A stretch of 64,000 nucleotides of DNA from Streptomyces sp. AP-93 (lineage in GTDB: Bacteria; Actinomycetota; Actinomycetes; Streptomycetales; Streptomycetaceae), in the NCBI RefSeq assembly GCF_022808175.1, contig NZ_JALGBX010000032.1, positions 28,907 to 92,906 of the forward strand, read 5' to 3'. The translations under genes and the position numbers were made by a program. Every line of letters begins with the position of its first letter. Position 1 is the stretch's first letter. The notes beneath the pieces are model-generated. The model saw only the letters and a program-made list of their open reading frames with translations. It did not search any database and was not told the origin of the DNA. Below, piece after piece: positions 63,911-64,000 of the stretch.

Positions 63911-64000
63911 GCCCCCGCCCCCCCCCCCCGCCCCACCCCCCCCCCCCCAACACCCCCCCCCCCCGGGGTTGTGGCGCCGGGGGCCGGGGACAGGGCACCC

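Noticed and set aside
63905..63975. Poly-C tract as a biological feature
   Set aside because: Uninterrupted C runs near the window edge look like poor base calling or assembly error.

Overview
The window reads as chromosomal DNA of a Streptomyces or a very close actinomycete. Evidence: very high GC with GC-rich third codon positions, many GTG starts, dense ATGA/GTGA stop-start overlaps, streptogrisin-like proteases, a SepF/Rpf/DUF5685 background, and the core blocks der-plsC-cmk-tyrA and parA-scpA-scpB-rluB next to ald. All assignments come from reading the sequence; no database was searched.

Layout. 1-5.9 kb: tail of an AAA ATPase, then a minus-strand unknown-MoxR-VWA/metallopeptidase set, then a secreted haloperoxidase/PAP2 gene preceded by a 25-codon leader peptide and hairpin. 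6-10 kb: amidohydrolase and NCS1 permease, divergent from a TetR gene with a two-site operator. 10-11.7 kb: an IS200/IS605-type element with intact TnpB but a shortened TnpA. 11.8-14.7 kb: adhE with a Rex box. 14.8-26.7 kb: an accessory region with an FxSxx-COOH cyclophane RiPP system (fxsA, fxsB, an AAC(3)-like gene, fxsC, fxsT), followed by a 2-TM SLATT-like gene and a convergent SLOG-like gene. 26.7-31.2 kb: a stand-alone TnpB-family gene inserted at the end of one of two duplicated secreted serine proteases, with a shortened DUF1684 gene between the proteases. 31.5-43.5 kb: DUF5685, SepF, acyl-CoA dehydrogenase, WYL regulator, PAP2 phosphatase, PIG-V-like mannosyltransferase, MFS transporter, Rpf/LysM protein and two unknowns. 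43.5-48.3 kb: der, plsC, cmk, tyrA, yidB-like. 48.4-54.4 kb: small genes, two nucleotidyltransferases (one frameshifted), and an NAD-salvage operon (pnuC-nadR-nudix regulator-ADP-ribosylglycohydrolase) behind a near-perfect operator. 54.5-63.4 kb: rluB, scpB, scpA, an unknown, parA, ald, and a P-loop/TPR protein. The last 600 bases hold dispersed repeats, a long inverted repeat and a low-quality C tract.

Most notable: a gene-less right end of a TnpB-type element lies exactly between fxsA and fxsB. Compared with the complete element 12 kb away, it keeps the same three-hairpin plan with different bases in each stem, which suggests a structured guide-RNA scaffold. Any guide copied from its flank would run across the fxsB start codon. 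This relic, the TIR/STAND-type Fxs proteins and the SLATT/SLOG pair make 16-29 kb the part most likely to hold something undescribed.
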